A DNA stretch of 64,000 nt from Flavobacteriaceae bacterium (lineage in GTDB: Bacteria; Bacteroidota; Bacteroidia; Flavobacteriales; Flavobacteriaceae), in assembly GCA_947463515.1 (NCBI GenBank), contig CANHRI010000008.1, positions 1-64,000 of the forward strand, read 5' to 3'. Below are positions 62,028 to 64,000 of the stretch, in pieces. Each line of letters starts with the position of its first letter. Positions within the stretch are counted from its first letter, which is position 1. The notes beneath the pieces were generated by a model. The model made no database searches, was not told the origin of the DNA, and saw only the letters and a list, made by a program, of their open reading frames with translations. A program made the translations under genes and the position numbers.

Positions 62028-63278
62028 TTAATCATATTTTCTTCTTTGAAACCATTGATCGTTGAACGAAAAGGAGAATCCAACATTGAAATAACGTTCC
62101 CTTACCAAATTATTGCTTTGTGTGCCTCGCGAACCGTATTCAAAAACAAAATTTACGTTCGAAAAGGTTCCACGAACAGGTAGTCCGAGTCCAATTGTTA
62201 CTGCAGTGTCCGTAATCGACTTCTCATTTAAAATCAACCCCGTATTTTCATAACGAAGTCCGGCACGATAGACTACACGGTCAAAGTAACTTGAAAACGA
62301 TTTATAGTTGGGGATATAATAACCACCAAGGCTAAAACGCGTCGCGTTCTCAAAGCGAACATTAGTAATATCGTTGTTTCGATTTCCAAAATTACTAGCG
62401 TTTTGCAGAAGAATATTGGCCCCAATCGTCCACTTGTTCGTTTGCCCAAAACCAAAACCAAAATCCATTTTTGAAGGTAGTTTGACCTTGGTATCTGCTA
62501 CCTGTAAATCCTGAGTTTGCCCTGGTATCACTGATTCAGAACCTCCAATAATCCAGCTAATCAAAGCCAATTGTCGCGAATTGTTGAATGTAAGATTGGC
62601 TTCGGGACTAAATACAGCACTTGTGTAGACTAAATATTTCTTCTTAAACATTTTTTGGTAGCGTAAACCGATATTATAATTTACCCCAGATGCATTAGAG
62701 GTGTTAATCTCTCGCGTGGCAAATTCTACACCAGGGAAAGCACTGATTGATTTGGTCTCAATATTTCCGAAATTATAATTTACATCAGCTCCAATCGAAA
62801 AGTTGGGCGTCACTCTGTATGATGTAGCAAAATAAACTTTATTGATTCCACCTGTTCCCGTATACTGACGAATAATCGATGAATTTAAGTCGTTTAATAC
62901 ATTATAACCCACGGATGAAAAAGGCATTAAACCTAGTGAGAATGCTACTTTTTTTGTAGGTATCACAACGGCTATGTAGTCTAAAGCTGTGGTGCGCGCT
63001 TTGGCACTTTGTGTATTGGATTCTATTTGGTTGGTTCCATAGGTAGCCCCTACAGCAAAAGTGGTCAATCGTATGGCCGAGTGATAGGCTGGATTTTGTA
63101 AATTAACGTGAATACTATCCCCGTGTGCCGTGATACTTCCCATAGCACGATTTTCAATAGTCCCTTTGAATCGAACATCGCCGATACCGTAAAACGAATA
63201 GGGTGAACTAGTTCCTTGCTGTGCTACAACCACCCCAGAGAACAATGTTGCGAAAAGGAATAAAAATTTTTTAATCAT
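62028..63278 (-). CDS. Outer membrane beta-barrel protein of unknown function
   Basis: A 416-residue predicted barrel. The start at 63278 (MIKKFLFLFATLFSGVVVAQQ) gives a signal peptide; the ATG 21 bases earlier is not needed. The mature protein begins GTSSPYSFYGIGDVRFKGTIENRAMG, a start typical of a FadL/OmpP1-like barrel family in flavobacteria, and ends with strands and NVGFSFSFNDQWFQRRKYD. It overlaps coaX by 8 bases at its start and precedes the TPR and lptC genes, forming one operon. The substrate or partner is unknown. Confidence 0.87.
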   Translation of the reverse strand: MIKKFLFLFATLFSGVVVAQQGTSSPYSFYGIGDVRFKGTIENRAMGSITAHGDSIHVNLQNPAYHSAIRLTTFAVGATYGTNQIESNTQSAKARTTALDYIAVVIPTKKVAFSLGLMPFSSVGYNVLNDLNSSIIRQYTGTGGINKVYFATSYRVTPNFSIGADVNYNFGNIETKSISAFPGVEFATREINTSNASGVNYNIGLRYQKMFKKKYLVYTSAVFSPEANLTFNNSRQLALISWIIGGSESVIPGQTQDLQVADTKVKLPSKMDFGFGFGQTNKWTIGANILLQNASNFGNRNNDITNVRFENATRFSLGGYYIPNYKSFSSYFDRVVYRAGLRYENTGLILNEKSITDTAVTIGLGLPVRGTFSNVNFVFEYGSRGTQSNNLVRERYFNVGFSFSFNDQWFQRRKYD

Positions 63279-64000
63279 TATGTTGATATTGGTATACATA
63301 TACTAGGCTCTCCAACAGAAAATTTGGATTGGCAAATATGCTATTTTTTAAATGAGCAGCCAAAAAATTGGCATCTCCACCGGTTAAAATTATACTAAAG
63401 TTATGATTTTCTTGAGCATATCGAGCAATTACGCCTTCAATTTCAAAAAGAATACCTTGGAGCACCCCTGAATGTATCGAATTTTCAGTCGAATCACCCG
63501 TAAGGAAAAATTCATCAATTATTGTCAGTAAAGGCAATTGAGTCGTATACTCATTAAGGGCTTTGTAACGCATGTGAATTCCTGGACTAATTGCGCCTCC
63601 TTTGTAGACATCTTGATCCGTAATGAAGTCGTAGGTAATGCAAGTTCCTGCATCAATGACTAAGCGATTTTGGTTGGGATAGGCTAATACAGCTCCTGCC
63701 GCCAATACCATGCGGTCCAATCCCAAGGTTTGAGGCGTACGGTAAGCATTCACAAATGGAAACTTATGCTGCCTTTGGATGGTCCATTTTTTCAAAGATT
63801 GTGGCAAACCCTCCAAAACAGTTTCATGCTGTAAGGTAACGGATGTACTGCAAACTGCATTGATTTTTGGAAAACGTTGCAAAAGCAACTCCAAAGATTG
63901 TGATGCTTGTGCTACATCAAATCGAAGCATTTCTAATAAGGTATACTTCTCAAAGACAGCGGCTTTGATTTGTGTATTCCCAAAATCAAGTACTAAAAGC
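63271..64000 (-). CDS. coaX: Type III pantothenate kinase, N-terminus cut by the window end
   Basis: First step of coenzyme A synthesis, ATP-dependent phosphorylation of pantothenate, using the ASKHA-fold CoaX form. About 242 residues are visible; the frame is open to base 64000 with LLVLDFGNTQIK at the cut edge, the N-terminal phosphate loop, so only a few residues are missing. Other motifs are GLDRMVLAAGAV, DAGTCITYDFI, GGAISPGIHMRYKALN and ILTGGDANFLA. Downstream it overlaps the outer membrane protein gene by 8 bases, heading the coaX-OMP-TPR-lptC operon. Confidence 0.95.
   Translation of the reverse strand, partial: LLVLDFGNTQIKAAVFEKYTLLEMLRFDVAQASQSLELLLQRFPKINAVCSTSVTLQHETVLEGLPQSLKKWTIQRQHKFPFVNAYRTPQTLGLDRMVLAAGAVLAYPNQNRLVIDAGTCITYDFITDQDVYKGGAISPGIHMRYKALNEYTTQLPLLTIIDEFFLTGDSTENSIHSGVLQGILFEIEGVIARYAQENHNFSIILTGGDANFLAAHLKNSIFANPNFLLESLVYVYQYQHND

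Overview
The window is a stretch of chromosome from a member of the Bacteroidota, most likely family Flavobacteriaceae. The evidence is: class-specific families (GLPGLI protein, DUF5686, PorT of the type IX secretion system, a lipidated TamA-like protein, three POT transporters beside a DPP IV), promoters of the TTTG / TAnnTTTG type used by this phylum, few Shine-Dalgarno sequences, menaquinone and mevalonate genes, and fairly AT-rich intergenic DNA. Genes are dense and almost all housekeeping. I saw no rRNA, tRNA, CRISPR array, prophage or intact insertion sequence. The genes at both ends (metK and coaX) are cut by the window.

Layout. 1-5.8 kb: end of metK, a TonB-receptor-like barrel with its GLPGLI partner, and a small hypothetical gene fused by a 1-base overlap to a deoxynucleoside kinase. 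5.8-12.2 kb: a tightly overlapping minus-strand operon of GH20 hexosaminidase, glycosylasparaginase, CutC and GH2 beta-mannosidase. Its three secreted enzymes match the three bonds of the N-glycan core. 12.3-15.5 kb: a membrane proton-pumping pyrophosphatase with an unusual 94-residue tail holding 12 cysteines, and the soluble pyrophosphatase. 15.7-21.3 kb: DUF5686 barrel, pdhB, and etfB-etfA. 21.5-25.7 kb: bifunctional nuclease, thyA, a single-domain CBM48-like protein, folA, menaquinone methyltransferase, porT. 25.7-32.4 kb: TrmH methyltransferase, TamA-like lipoprotein (TamL), aldolase, accD without its zinc ribbon, and an orphan MacB/FtsX-type permease.

32.5-39.7 kb: purH, then the rod-shape operon mreB-mreC-mreD-mrdA-rodA with overlapping genes. 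39.8-42.3 kb: a broken small coiled-coil gene and the tail-specific protease. 42.5-47.4 kb: surE, a small membrane protein, lpxB, an NlpC/P60 lipoprotein and a ComEC lacking its nuclease motif. 47.4-55.1 kb: a peptide-use cluster read on the minus strand (DPP IV, three POT transporters, a CGWC thioredoxin) with an internal terminator and a separate promoter for the thioredoxin. 55.2-57.7 kb: two mevalonate-pathway-type genes flanking a GC-rich inverted repeat. 57.7-64 kb: PpiD-like chaperone and the lptC / TPR / outer membrane protein / coaX chain.

The most interesting points are the N-glycan core operon with CutC embedded in it, the cysteine-rich tail on the pyrophosphatase, mutually exclusive hairpins in the leader of the nuclease gene, a LacI-operator-like palindrome before folA, and a thioredoxin promoter that would give an almost leaderless mRNA. 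All functions are read from sequence motifs only; no searches were run.
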